From Geobacteraceae bacterium (GTDB lineage: Bacteria > Desulfobacterota > Desulfuromonadia > Geobacterales > Pseudopelobacteraceae), in the NCBI GenBank assembly GCA_027404165.1, contig DAHZCG010000003.1:1-64000 (forward strand): a stretch of DNA of 64,000 nt, given 5' to 3'. Positions 1 to 7,370 of the stretch are shown piece after piece; position 1 is the stretch's first letter; each line of letters begins with the position of its first letter. The position numbers were made by a program, and so were the translations under genes. Under the pieces are notes generated by a model. That model saw only the letters and a program-made list of their open reading frames with translations, had not been told where the DNA came from and ran no database searches.

Positions 1-163
1 GATACAATCGGTTTCAAAGCGTCACCTCTCTGTCTTAATAGTTTTGTTGGGGAATAAAACTATCTTAACACAGTTGGTGGCGCTTTTATATTAATAATAA
101 CAATATGTTATGCTATTTTTCGCTCTGCGAAAGTTGAGTTAAAAATAATAATGAGGACCCATC
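1..163 (+). other. Upstream region of the first operon, no gene seen
   Basis: This is an AT-rich, non-coding stretch ahead of the first gene. It contains a TGTTATGCTAT block (about 108-118) that could be an extended -10 element, but no convincing -35 partner is visible. The left end may belong to an upstream gene's 3' region outside the window. Confidence 0.3.
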
Positions 164-1729
164 ATGATACGAAGCATACTTAAATCATTACTGAAACCGG
201 AGGCCTACCCTGAGGAGGTCACCGGTGTCGATCTGATTCAAACGCATGTTTCGTACATCTTTTTGACTGACCGGCACGCTTACAAGATCAAGAAAGCGGT
301 GGACTTTGGCTTTCTTAATTTTTCGACCATCGACCGCCGCCGCTTCTACTGCAACGAGGAGGTCAGACTCAATCGTCGCCTCTGTCCCGATATCTATGAA
401 GGGGTAGTAGAATTGCGCGAAACCCCGAATGGGGCCGCATTTCAAGGTAGCGGTCCGATCCTCGATTATGCCGTGAAGATGCGGCGCCTTCCTGCAGACC
501 GCATGCTTGACAAACTGGTTGTATCCGGGGAGATCACCGCAGCTGCAATGCGGCAGATTTCGCGCGTCATAGCCGAATTTCACCGTAGCGCCCCGACATC
601 GGCAACCATAGCAGACTATGGTCGCTTGGAGCGGATCATGTACAACTGGCAGGAGAACTTTGATCAGATGGCCCCCTTCGAGGAGACAACCCTGCCTGCT
701 CATGAGCGCGAACTCATCCGGTCATGGGTAACATTATTTGCAGCTGAACAGGAGGGCATCTTCCAACATCGGGTAGAGAACGGTTTCATTCGAGAATGCG
801 ATGGTGATATTCACCTGGAAAACATCTGCCTGGACAATGGCGCCATCCACATCTTCGACTGTATCGAGTTCAATGATCGCTTCCGCTGTTGCGACACGGC
901 GGCCGATATTGCATTTTTGCTGATGGATCTGGACTTCCATGGACGCCATGATCTGGCCGATGACGTAATCGATGAATATGTCACTATTTCTGGAGATTCG
1001 GGCGCAAAAGCATTGATCGATTTTTACAAAATATACCGGGCGTTTGTGCGAGGCAAGGTCGAGAGTTTCCGCTTGAATGACAGCGGAATCAATCAGGACG
1101 AACAAATGCTTGCCAGCAACCGGGCCGTCAGGTATTTCCGACTGGCACGAGGGTATATTGAGCGACGTAAGCTGAAACCGACACTATTCATTACCTGCGG
1201 CCTGATGGGCAGCGGCAAAAGCACACTGACGGCCCAGCTTGCCTTTGAGTTGGGTGTTGCCTCCTTTAACTCCGACGTGGTCCGGAAACAGACGGCGGGA
1301 TTTTCAGCAGAAAAACGGACCAGGGATGCGTACAACGAAGGACTGTACAACCATCATACACATGAAGCGACGTACGCTGAACTGCTTCGAAGAGCGGAAC
1401 AACACCTGACAGCGGGAAATTCGGTCATAGTTGACGCCTGTTTCACACACCGTGATCAGCGCTCTGCTTTTGCAGCACTGGCTCACCGTCATGCCGTCCC
1501 GTTCATCATCCTGCACGTTGCCTGCAGTGACGCTGAGAACAAACGCAGACTGCAGGATCGCGAGGCAAGCGGCGCATCCGTTTCTGACGGGCGATTGGAA
1601 CTGCTAGCAGACCAAACGGCAGAATTTGAGCCGCCCAATGAGTCAGAGGGTATGCTCATCACGCTTTCTGGAGCGTGCCCCACGGAATCCATGGTCAACG
1701 AAATCTATAAAAGGCTCGCGCCATGCTGA
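164..1729 (+). CDS. Aminoglycoside phosphotransferase-like / P-loop kinase fusion protein
   Basis: The 521-residue protein has two parts. The N-terminal half resembles aminoglycoside phosphotransferase-family kinases, with a catalytic-loop-like GDIHLENI near residue 215 followed by an acidic FDCIEFND segment. The C-terminal third is a P-loop kinase with a clear Walker A motif, GLMGSGKST, near residue 345, like the gluconate-kinase/AAA_33 type. This two-domain arrangement is common in proteobacteria, usually annotated as a bifunctional APH/ATP-binding protein; its substrate is unknown. The ATG follows an AATGAGGACC ribosome-binding region. Its last seven bases overlap the next ORF (ATGCTGA), so it is probably translationally coupled to the transporter-phosphatase operon downstream. 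Calling it an antibiotic-resistance gene would be wrong on this evidence. Confidence 0.8.
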   Translation: MIRSILKSLLKPEAYPEEVTGVDLIQTHVSYIFLTDRHAYKIKKAVDFGFLNFSTIDRRRFYCNEEVRLNRRLCPDIYEGVVELRETPNGAAFQGSGPILDYAVKMRRLPADRMLDKLVVSGEITAAAMRQISRVIAEFHRSAPTSATIADYGRLERIMYNWQENFDQMAPFEETTLPAHERELIRSWVTLFAAEQEGIFQHRVENGFIRECDGDIHLENICLDNGAIHIFDCIEFNDRFRCCDTAADIAFLLMDLDFHGRHDLADDVIDEYVTISGDSGAKALIDFYKIYRAFVRGKVESFRLNDSGINQDEQMLASNRAVRYFRLARGYIERRKLKPTLFITCGLMGSGKSTLTAQLAFELGVASFNSDVVRKQTAGFSAEKRTRDAYNEGLYNHHTHEATYAELLRRAEQHLTAGNSVIVDACFTHRDQRSAFAALAHRHAVPFIILHVACSDAENKRRLQDREASGASVSDGRLELLADQTAEFEPPNESEGMLITLSGACPTESMVNEIYKRLAPC

Positions 1730-1980
1730 AACGCATTCGTCATAGGATCATGCACCGACTGCAGTTACGGGAATCATGGCTGATCTTTTTCATCATGGGC
1801 ATCATCATGATGAACTTCCCTTTCCTGCATATTTTCAATAAATCCGACACGCTGTTCGGCTATCCGCTCATGTTTCTGTACTTTACGGTCGGCTGGGCGA
1901 TTTCAATCTTCGTCATCTATCTGTTTACTCTGGCCATACGGCAAAGCGCTGATGAACGCCACGGTCCCAAAGAGCCGTGA
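1723..1980 (+). CDS. Small two-helix membrane protein preceding the SLC5 fusion
   Basis: The 85-residue protein has a basic N-terminus and two hydrophobic segments at about residues 18-36 and 45-69, so it is probably an inner-membrane protein. It overlaps the upstream kinase by seven bases and the downstream SLC5-PP2C gene by four bases (GTGA), which implies strict co-expression. Small hydrophobic proteins encoded just before SLC5-family transporters (DUF485/DUF3311 type, and CbrX before CbrA) are a recurring arrangement. I infer that it assists assembly or regulation of the transporter domain. I cannot assign it to a named family from sequence alone. Confidence 0.7.
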   Translation: MLKRIRHRIMHRLQLRESWLIFFIMGIIMMNFPFLHIFNKSDTLFGYPLMFLYFTVGWAISIFVIYLFTLAIRQSADERHGPKEP

Positions 1981-4900
1981 ATTCCGGTTTCGCCTCCGCG
2001 GCACTCATAGCGCTCCTGTATACCCTGTTGATCTTCCTGATCGCCTGGTATGCCCACCACCGCAAGACCATCGGTCGGAGCATCGTCGGAAACCCCTACG
2101 TTTATACCCTCTCGATCGCTGTATACTGCACCTCGTGGACCTTTTACGGCAGCGTCGGCAAAGCCGCCACCACCGGCATAGACTTCCTGATGATCTACCT
2201 GGGCCCGTCTCTGACCGCGTTTTCCTGGTTTTTTCTGTTAAGACGCATCATCCAGATCAGCAAGGAAAATAATATTACTTCCATTGCCGACTTTATCAGC
2301 CTGCGCTACGGAAAATCCCTCTGGCTGGGTGCCTTGGTGACACTGATCGCAATTCTCGGCATCATGCCGTATATCGCACTGCAGATAAAAGCGGTTTCTA
2401 CCAGCTTCTACCTGATCAGCGGTTTCCAGGGCGACAGCTTCCACATCCCCCATGGCGGCTCTGACCTGAACGTTCCCAGCGGGCTTTTGCTGGCATTGAT
2501 CCTGTCCCTCTTCGGCGTGATGTTCGGAGCGCGGCGCCTGGTATCATCGGAACGGCATGAAGGGCTGATAGCGGCCGTGGCCTTTGAATCACTGGTAAAA
2601 CTCATCAGCATTCTGGGGGTGGGAGCGTTCGTCACCTACCGGCTCTTCGACGGCTTCAGCGATATCTTCACCCGTTTCCAGGCGGCATACCCAGCGAACT
2701 TCGCGCGACTGTTCACCCTCGGCTCAGAAAACATCAGTCCGGAAGCGATTCCCTCATTTACCATGCTGTTCCTGTCCATGTGCGCGATCATGCTGTTGCC
2801 GCGGCAGTTTCATGTCATGGTAATAGAGAACTCCGATGAGCGCCATATCACCAAAGCCATGTGGATGTTTCCGGTCTATCTGTTTCTGATCAACCTGTTC
2901 GTCATGCCCATAGCTCTGGGGGGAATCCTCTCAACCGGCAGCAGCCGCGGTGCCGATTTTTTCGTTATCAGTGTCCCGCTGGCAACAGGCCACTCCGACA
3001 TCGCCATGCTGGCCTTTCTGGGAGGGATTTCTGCAGCCGCCGGGATGGTGATTGTCGAATCGGTTGCTATTTCTACCATGCTGCTTAACCACATCTTCAT
3101 GCCGGTCATCGTCCGCTTCACTCCCCAAGCCTGGTTCCCGCTACTGCTGATCAATCTCAAGCGACTGGGGATCTTCCTGGTAATATTTCTCGGTTATTTC
3201 TATTACCGCATCGTAGGTGATTCCTTCATGCTGGTCAATATGGGGATGATCTCATTTTCAGCCGCCGCCCAGTTTCTACCGGCCATGCTGGGGGCTCTCT
3301 ACTGGCGGCGCGGCAACAGAACCGGAGCCATCTCAGGAATGCTGCTCGGATTTCTGACATGGTTCTACACCCTGTTGATACCGTCATTCAGCCACTCGGG
3401 CTGGATATCGAAAGAGCTGCTATCCTCCGGCCCCTTTGGCATTGAACTGCTCAAACCGACTGAAATGTTCGGCCTGACCGGTATGGATATGTGGTCCCAC
3501 TCACTGTTCTGGAGTATGCTTTTCAACATCAGCGGTTACATCATCTGCTCAATACTGCTGCATCAGGATGAGCGCGAACGCGACCAGATACATAAATTTA
3601 TCGGAGTGTTTGAATATGAACGACGCCAGCAGCACCGTAATGAGGGAAAGCGCCTTTCCAAACCGGTCACCATTACCCAGTTTGTCTCATTAATGACAAA
3701 GTTCATCGGCGAAAGCGACGCCCAACGTGCCATCGACACCTATCGTGGGGGCCGCGAACTCGATGCCAACGGCAATATCTCGGAATTTGAACTGCCTAAC
3801 CTGAAACGTTTTACAGAAAAGAGTCTGGCAGGATCCGTCGGTGCAGCAGCAGCGGGTGCCATCGTGGACAGCTTCCTATCAGATATGGGTTCACGCATGG
3901 AATCGGTCTACGACATTTTCAGTACCGTTCGAACTTCCCTCGACCAAAGTCGCGAGGCGCTTTTCGTGCGGCTGAAGGCCTCCGAGATCATCAACCGGAC
4001 CCTTGATCTGCAGATCATTATGGACGACCTGCTGACCCTTCTGATCAAAGAATTCAAGCTTGATGTAGCCATCATTCAACTGGCATCACAGAATGGTCAG
4101 TTCACCGTCAGAAGTTACCAGGGCAGTAATCGCCGACCGATCAATGATCAGCACTGGTTCATGGAGAGCAGACCCTACTGGGAAATGACACTTGCTGACC
4201 GCAAAGCACATTTTGTGAATGATGCCAGGCTCGCATCAACGGCAATAACCCTTGAAAAAACCCTTGCGGAAGGTATTGTGTCCTGTGCCCACATTCCAAT
4301 TTTTCGGGAAGGTGAGCCGGCACTCGGTGTTATATCGGTCTTTTCAAAATCCATAACCGGTTTGTTTACTGAGGAATTTATCAGCCTGCTTGCCAGCCTG
4401 GCCGGCCAGTTCGCCCAGGCTGTCACTATCGTCCACGAGATCGATGCCCGGGAATTCGAGCGGGTGCAGAAAGAACAGGCCTTGCTGCAGAACGCTCGCG
4501 TTATGCGTGACATGGAAATTGCCCAGCAGATCCAAATGTCGCTTCTACCCGCGGCCCCCCCAGAAATGGCAGGAATCGAGATAGGCGGCTGCTGTATCTC
4601 TGCCGCCCACGTAGGTGGCGATTACTACGATTTTTTTCTGCGGGATGAGCATACTATCGACATGCTGATAGCCGATGTCTCCGGACATAGCGTCGGTGCC
4701 GCCCTGATCATGTCAGAGGTTCGCACACTGCTCCGGGCGCAGGTCAATTCATCCCACAATGCCAGCTCCATCCTGATGAGTCTCAACAATCAACTCTATG
4801 ACGATCTGACACGTGCCGAGCTTTTCATCACCATGTTTTACGCTAAATATAATTCGGCCACGGGCAAACTTTCCTACGCCAATGCGGGACACAACCATCC

Positions 4901-5228
4901 CATGATCTGCCGCATGGGGCAGGACAGTTGTATTGAACTGGATGCCGAAGGCCTGATCATAGGCGTCAAGCAGTCGGTAGTATTTGAGGAGCGGGTAATA
5001 GAGTTGTACAAGGGAGATGTGCTGTTGTTTTACACCGATGGCCTGACCGAGGCAAGCAACTCCGAAGGAGAAATGTTCCAAAATTCGAGGGTTTGCAGCC
5101 AACTTGGAAGCATTTCACATTTACCGGTGAAAGACATTATTGATTCGTTCTATAATAAGGTGATCGAATTTACCGGATCAACAACCCTGCAGGACGATAT
5201 TTCTATTGTAGTACTAAAAATTCTATAA
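1977..5228 (+). CDS. SLC5 sodium:solute symporter-STAC-GAF-PP2C (SpoIIE) fusion
   Basis: The 1083-residue protein starts at a GTG overlapping the upstream stop. Residues about 1-530 form a many-helix sodium:solute symporter (SLC5) domain. A soluble linker at about 550-650 contains EKSLAGSVGAAAAG, which looks like the STAC domain known from CbrA-type transporter-kinases. A GAF-like domain follows (about 680-830), then a short coiled segment, then a PP2C/SpoIIE serine phosphatase domain (about 840-1083). The phosphatase has the metal-site signatures GGDYYDF (near 879), DVSGHS (near 899), YTDGLTEA and a final DDISIVV. The expected role is membrane sensing of a transported solute, with output through dephosphorylation of a STAS protein, which is encoded 19 bp downstream. 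The solute is not known; acetate, proline, histidine or another carboxylate are all possible. Domain boundaries are estimates. Confidence 0.85.
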   Translation: MNSGFASAALIALLYTLLIFLIAWYAHHRKTIGRSIVGNPYVYTLSIAVYCTSWTFYGSVGKAATTGIDFLMIYLGPSLTAFSWFFLLRRIIQISKENNITSIADFISLRYGKSLWLGALVTLIAILGIMPYIALQIKAVSTSFYLISGFQGDSFHIPHGGSDLNVPSGLLLALILSLFGVMFGARRLVSSERHEGLIAAVAFESLVKLISILGVGAFVTYRLFDGFSDIFTRFQAAYPANFARLFTLGSENISPEAIPSFTMLFLSMCAIMLLPRQFHVMVIENSDERHITKAMWMFPVYLFLINLFVMPIALGGILSTGSSRGADFFVISVPLATGHSDIAMLAFLGGISAAAGMVIVESVAISTMLLNHIFMPVIVRFTPQAWFPLLLINLKRLGIFLVIFLGYFYYRIVGDSFMLVNMGMISFSAAAQFLPAMLGALYWRRGNRTGAISGMLLGFLTWFYTLLIPSFSHSGWISKELLSSGPFGIELLKPTEMFGLTGMDMWSHSLFWSMLFNISGYIICSILLHQDERERDQIHKFIGVFEYERRQQHRNEGKRLSKPVTITQFVSLMTKFIGESDAQRAIDTYRGGRELDANGNISEFELPNLKRFTEKSLAGSVGAAAAGAIVDSFLSDMGSRMESVYDIFSTVRTSLDQSREALFVRLKASEIINRTLDLQIIMDDLLTLLIKEFKLDVAIIQLASQNGQFTVRSYQGSNRRPINDQHWFMESRPYWEMTLADRKAHFVNDARLASTAITLEKTLAEGIVSCAHIPIFREGEPALGVISVFSKSITGLFTEEFISLLASLAGQFAQAVTIVHEIDAREFERVQKEQALLQNARVMRDMEIAQQIQMSLLPAAPPEMAGIEIGGCCISAAHVGGDYYDFFLRDEHTIDMLIADVSGHSVGAALIMSEVRTLLRAQVNSSHNASSILMSLNNQLYDDLTRAELFITMFYAKYNSATGKLSYANAGHNHPMICRMGQDSCIELDAEGLIIGVKQSVVFEERVIELYKGDVLLFYTDGLTEASNSEGEMFQNSRVCSQLGSISHLPVKDIIDSFYNKVIEFTGSTTLQDDISIVVLKIL

Positions 5229-5247
5229 CCTGAAAGGACGGTACACG

Positions 5248-5583
5248 ATGAATCTTAAGACTGAGGCACATGCTGGAGTGATGGTAATTTTTGTACGGGA
5301 GGAGCGGCTCGATGCCCACAACTCCGACGAGCTCAAAGTAGAGATGAACCGTTTGTTCGAAAGTGGTACAAAGGACCTGCTGCTGGATCTCAAGGACGTT
5401 CGGTTCGTCGATAGCTCCGGTCTCGGCGTTTTGGTCTCTGGATTTAAAAACGCCTCTACGCGCCAGGGGAGTATCAAGTTGTGCGGCTTGCAGACCCAAG
5501 TAAAATCGATGTTCGAACTGACCCGTCTGCACCGGGTATTTGACATCTTTCAAACCGTTGATGAGGCATTGGAAAGTTACTGA
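5248..5583 (+). CDS. STAS-domain anti-sigma factor antagonist
   Basis: The 111-residue single-domain STAS protein (RsbV/SpoIIAA type) carries the hallmark segment DVRFVDSSGLGVLVS, in which the serines of DSSG are the usual phosphorylation site. In the partner-switch scheme the unphosphorylated form binds the anti-sigma ATPase. Phosphorylation by that kinase inactivates it and a PP2C phosphatase reactivates it. The neighbouring genes encode exactly such a phosphatase (upstream) and ATPase (downstream). An RBS-like GAAAGGACGG precedes the ATG. Its final partner could be a sigma factor or another effector; none is encoded nearby. Confidence 0.88.
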   Translation: MNLKTEAHAGVMVIFVREERLDAHNSDELKVEMNRLFESGTKDLLLDLKDVRFVDSSGLGVLVSGFKNASTRQGSIKLCGLQTQVKSMFELTRLHRVFDIFQTVDEALESY

Positions 5584-5612
5584 GTCATTATGTTCCAGTG
5601 CGCGAGGGAATA

Positions 5613-6038
5613 ATGAAAAATCAGATCGAGATAGAAATAACCGTTCCCAATCAGACCCGTTATTTGAGCCTCATCGGCAAGATTGGAGAAAACATGGCCC
5701 ATGAACTGGGCTGTTTTCAGGGCAACCGCGAAACTCTCGGTCAGCATCTCAACGTTGTGCTGACCGAGGCCCTCGTAAATGCCATCAAGCATGCCAATGC
5801 CGCCGACCCCGACAAAGAGGTTCATATCCGTATCAGCGTATCGGATAAAGATCTTCTTATCAGGGTTTATGATAACGGCCAAGGCTTTGATTTCAATCTG
5901 GTCTCGCGTGCCACCTGCCCAGACCCGCTCAACGAGCAGGGACGTGGCATCTATATCATCAGGTCATTGATGGACTCAGTGGAATACAAGAAATCCAATG
6001 GGGGTAATGTTCTGGAAATGAAAAAGAGACTGGGCTAA
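5613..6038 (+). CDS. RsbW-like ATP-binding anti-sigma regulatory protein
   Basis: This is a small GHKL/HATPase_c protein of the anti-sigma-factor serine kinase class. It has an N-box like LTEALVNAIKHANA and the G1/G2 motifs YDNGQGFD and GRGIYIIR. A longer frame opens at a GTG at 5598, but the ATG at 5613 has GAGGGA five bases upstream and gives a 141-residue protein typical of the family, so I chose it. It is the expected kinase and sequestering partner of the adjacent STAS protein. Its stop codon overlaps that of the convergent hydrogenase-protease gene by four bases, and no terminator is visible between them. Confidence 0.85.
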   Translation: MKNQIEIEITVPNQTRYLSLIGKIGENMAHELGCFQGNRETLGQHLNVVLTEALVNAIKHANAADPDKEVHIRISVSDKDLLIRVYDNGQGFDFNLVSRATCPDPLNEQGRGIYIIRSLMDSVEYKKSNGGNVLEMKKRLG

Positions 6039-6535
6039 ATCGGCACGGGATGAACGCCCCATAGATCCAGCTCCTCTAATACCATACCGACCAATTCTTC
6101 AATCTTTGCCTCTACGGCTGCTGTCAATTCGGTATCCATCTCGATGCTACCCGGCTGAACGCCGACCAGAACCATTTCACGAGGCGAATGCCCCAACAGT
6201 TCTGCAACTGACAACAGATCCTTCAGTCCCATCTGATGCGGTGATACCTTTGTTTCCAGCGCTATCGGCAACTCCTCACCTGCCAACCTGACACAGGTGC
6301 CCGGAGCCTCGCCGGTTTCGACCGCGTCAACCACAATCAGACGTTCAACCCCCTCCAACTTGGGCAGCAGGTCAAGGCCGAGGGTACCGCCATCCATAAT
6401 TTCAACCGTCTGCGCAAAACGATACTCTCGCTGCAGCTTCTGAACGACCTTCACCCCTACCCCGTCATCACTCATCACCAGATTGCCGATACCGAGCACG
6501 AGTACCCTTGGTCCGCTACCTATCTGCACACTCAT
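6035..6535 (-). CDS. hyaP: [NiFe]-hydrogenase maturation endopeptidase (HyaP/HyaD/HybD type)
   Basis: The 166-residue protease cleaves the C-terminal tail of the hydrogenase large subunit after nickel insertion. The N-terminal VLGIGNLVMSDDGVGV is the family signature, with Asp where HyaD/HybD of E. coli have the nickel-binding Glu; Asp occurs there in many homologues. MDGGTLGLDLL and the SPHQMGLKDLL histidine region are also present. The frame opens at a GTG at 6583, but that start lies inside a terminator hairpin. The ATG at 6535 is preceded by GGGAGGTGGG and is preferred. It is the last gene of the cluster, separated from the cytochrome gene by an intrinsic terminator. Confidence 0.88.
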   Translation of the reverse strand: MSVQIGSGPRVLVLGIGNLVMSDDGVGVKVVQKLQREYRFAQTVEIMDGGTLGLDLLPKLEGVERLIVVDAVETGEAPGTCVRLAGEELPIALETKVSPHQMGLKDLLSVAELLGHSPREMVLVGVQPGSIEMDTELTAAVEAKIEELVGMVLEELDLWGVHPVPI

Positions 6536-6551
6536 CCCACCTCCCGGATTC

Positions 6552-6580
6552 AAAAAAAAAGGCGCACGCCATTGTGCGCC
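6552..6580 (-). terminator. Rho-independent terminator between hydrogenase cytochrome b and protease genes
   Basis: Read on the minus strand, GGCGCAC and GTGCGCC form a seven-base-pair GC-rich stem with a six-base loop, followed by nine T. It lies 28 bp after the cytochrome stop and 16 bp before the protease start, so it would lower protease expression relative to the structural genes. Confidence 0.85.
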
Positions 6581-6608
6581 CACGAGTAAATCCGATACTC
6601 ATGTTATG

Positions 6609-7277
6609 TCACTCTTTTTCATTATGTACGGTAAACTTGTATCCGCTGAACATGCTGGAGATCTCACTGCCATGCTCCTTGATGTCCATCAACCAGGCGC
6701 TGTAGATATGATTGACGATAAAGCCGAATATCAGATACATGCTGAAATGATGGGTCAGACGCATCCCCTGGTTACTGAACATGGCATACATGAATCCGAG
6801 CGATTTGTGCATCAAACCCTGTGGAGCATGTAGCGCATACAGTGAAAAACCGGTCAGGATCATCAGGACATAGATAGCAAACAAGGCCGTGTATGCGGTG
6901 GTTGCCAACGGGTTATGACCAATGGTTTCAGGGACTTCCTTATCAACCAGCATGTAATAGCGCAGCATTTTGATCATCTTCTCGCGACCCTTGGATGTAA
7001 GGAAAGGGAAAAAAGCCCTCCAGCCGGCGTATTCATTGCCGATCAGTGACCAGAGCACTCGTGAGACCAGACTTACCGTAAACAGATACGCTACGGAGAA
7101 ATGAACAAAACGGATCCACCCCATGGTAAAATCAGAGGCTGAACTGCCGAAGGAATAGGGCTTGCCGATCAGGAGACCGGTTACCGCCAGTGTTATGATA
7201 GAGACCACGTTGATCCAGTGGCACCAGCGGACCGGCAGTTCCCAGACATAACGTTTAAACTTGCAGGATTCACTCAT
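6609..7277 (-). CDS. hyaB: [NiFe]-hydrogenase b-type cytochrome subunit
   Basis: The 222-residue integral membrane cytochrome has about four transmembrane segments, with histidines suited to heme b ligation (WCHWINV near the start, HHFSMYLIFG near the end). It receives electrons from the small-subunit Fe-S chain and passes them to quinone. It is the HyaC/HupC family in E. coli naming; the symbol used here follows Geobacter hya naming (small S, large L, cytochrome B, protease P). It sits 93 bp downstream of the large-subunit gene, longer than the other intra-operon gaps, and is followed by a strong terminator. Confidence 0.88.
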   Translation of the reverse strand: MSESCKFKRYVWELPVRWCHWINVVSIITLAVTGLLIGKPYSFGSSASDFTMGWIRFVHFSVAYLFTVSLVSRVLWSLIGNEYAGWRAFFPFLTSKGREKMIKMLRYYMLVDKEVPETIGHNPLATTAYTALFAIYVLMILTGFSLYALHAPQGLMHKSLGFMYAMFSNQGMRLTHHFSMYLIFGFIVNHIYSAWLMDIKEHGSEISSMFSGYKFTVHNEKE

Positions 7278-7370
7278 ACGCGCCTCCTCCCTATAAAGCG
7301 ATAGACATGATTTAGTGCCGCCTATGGGCAGGTAATGATGTCGCTACCGCACGTATCCCGTTTATCGGGG

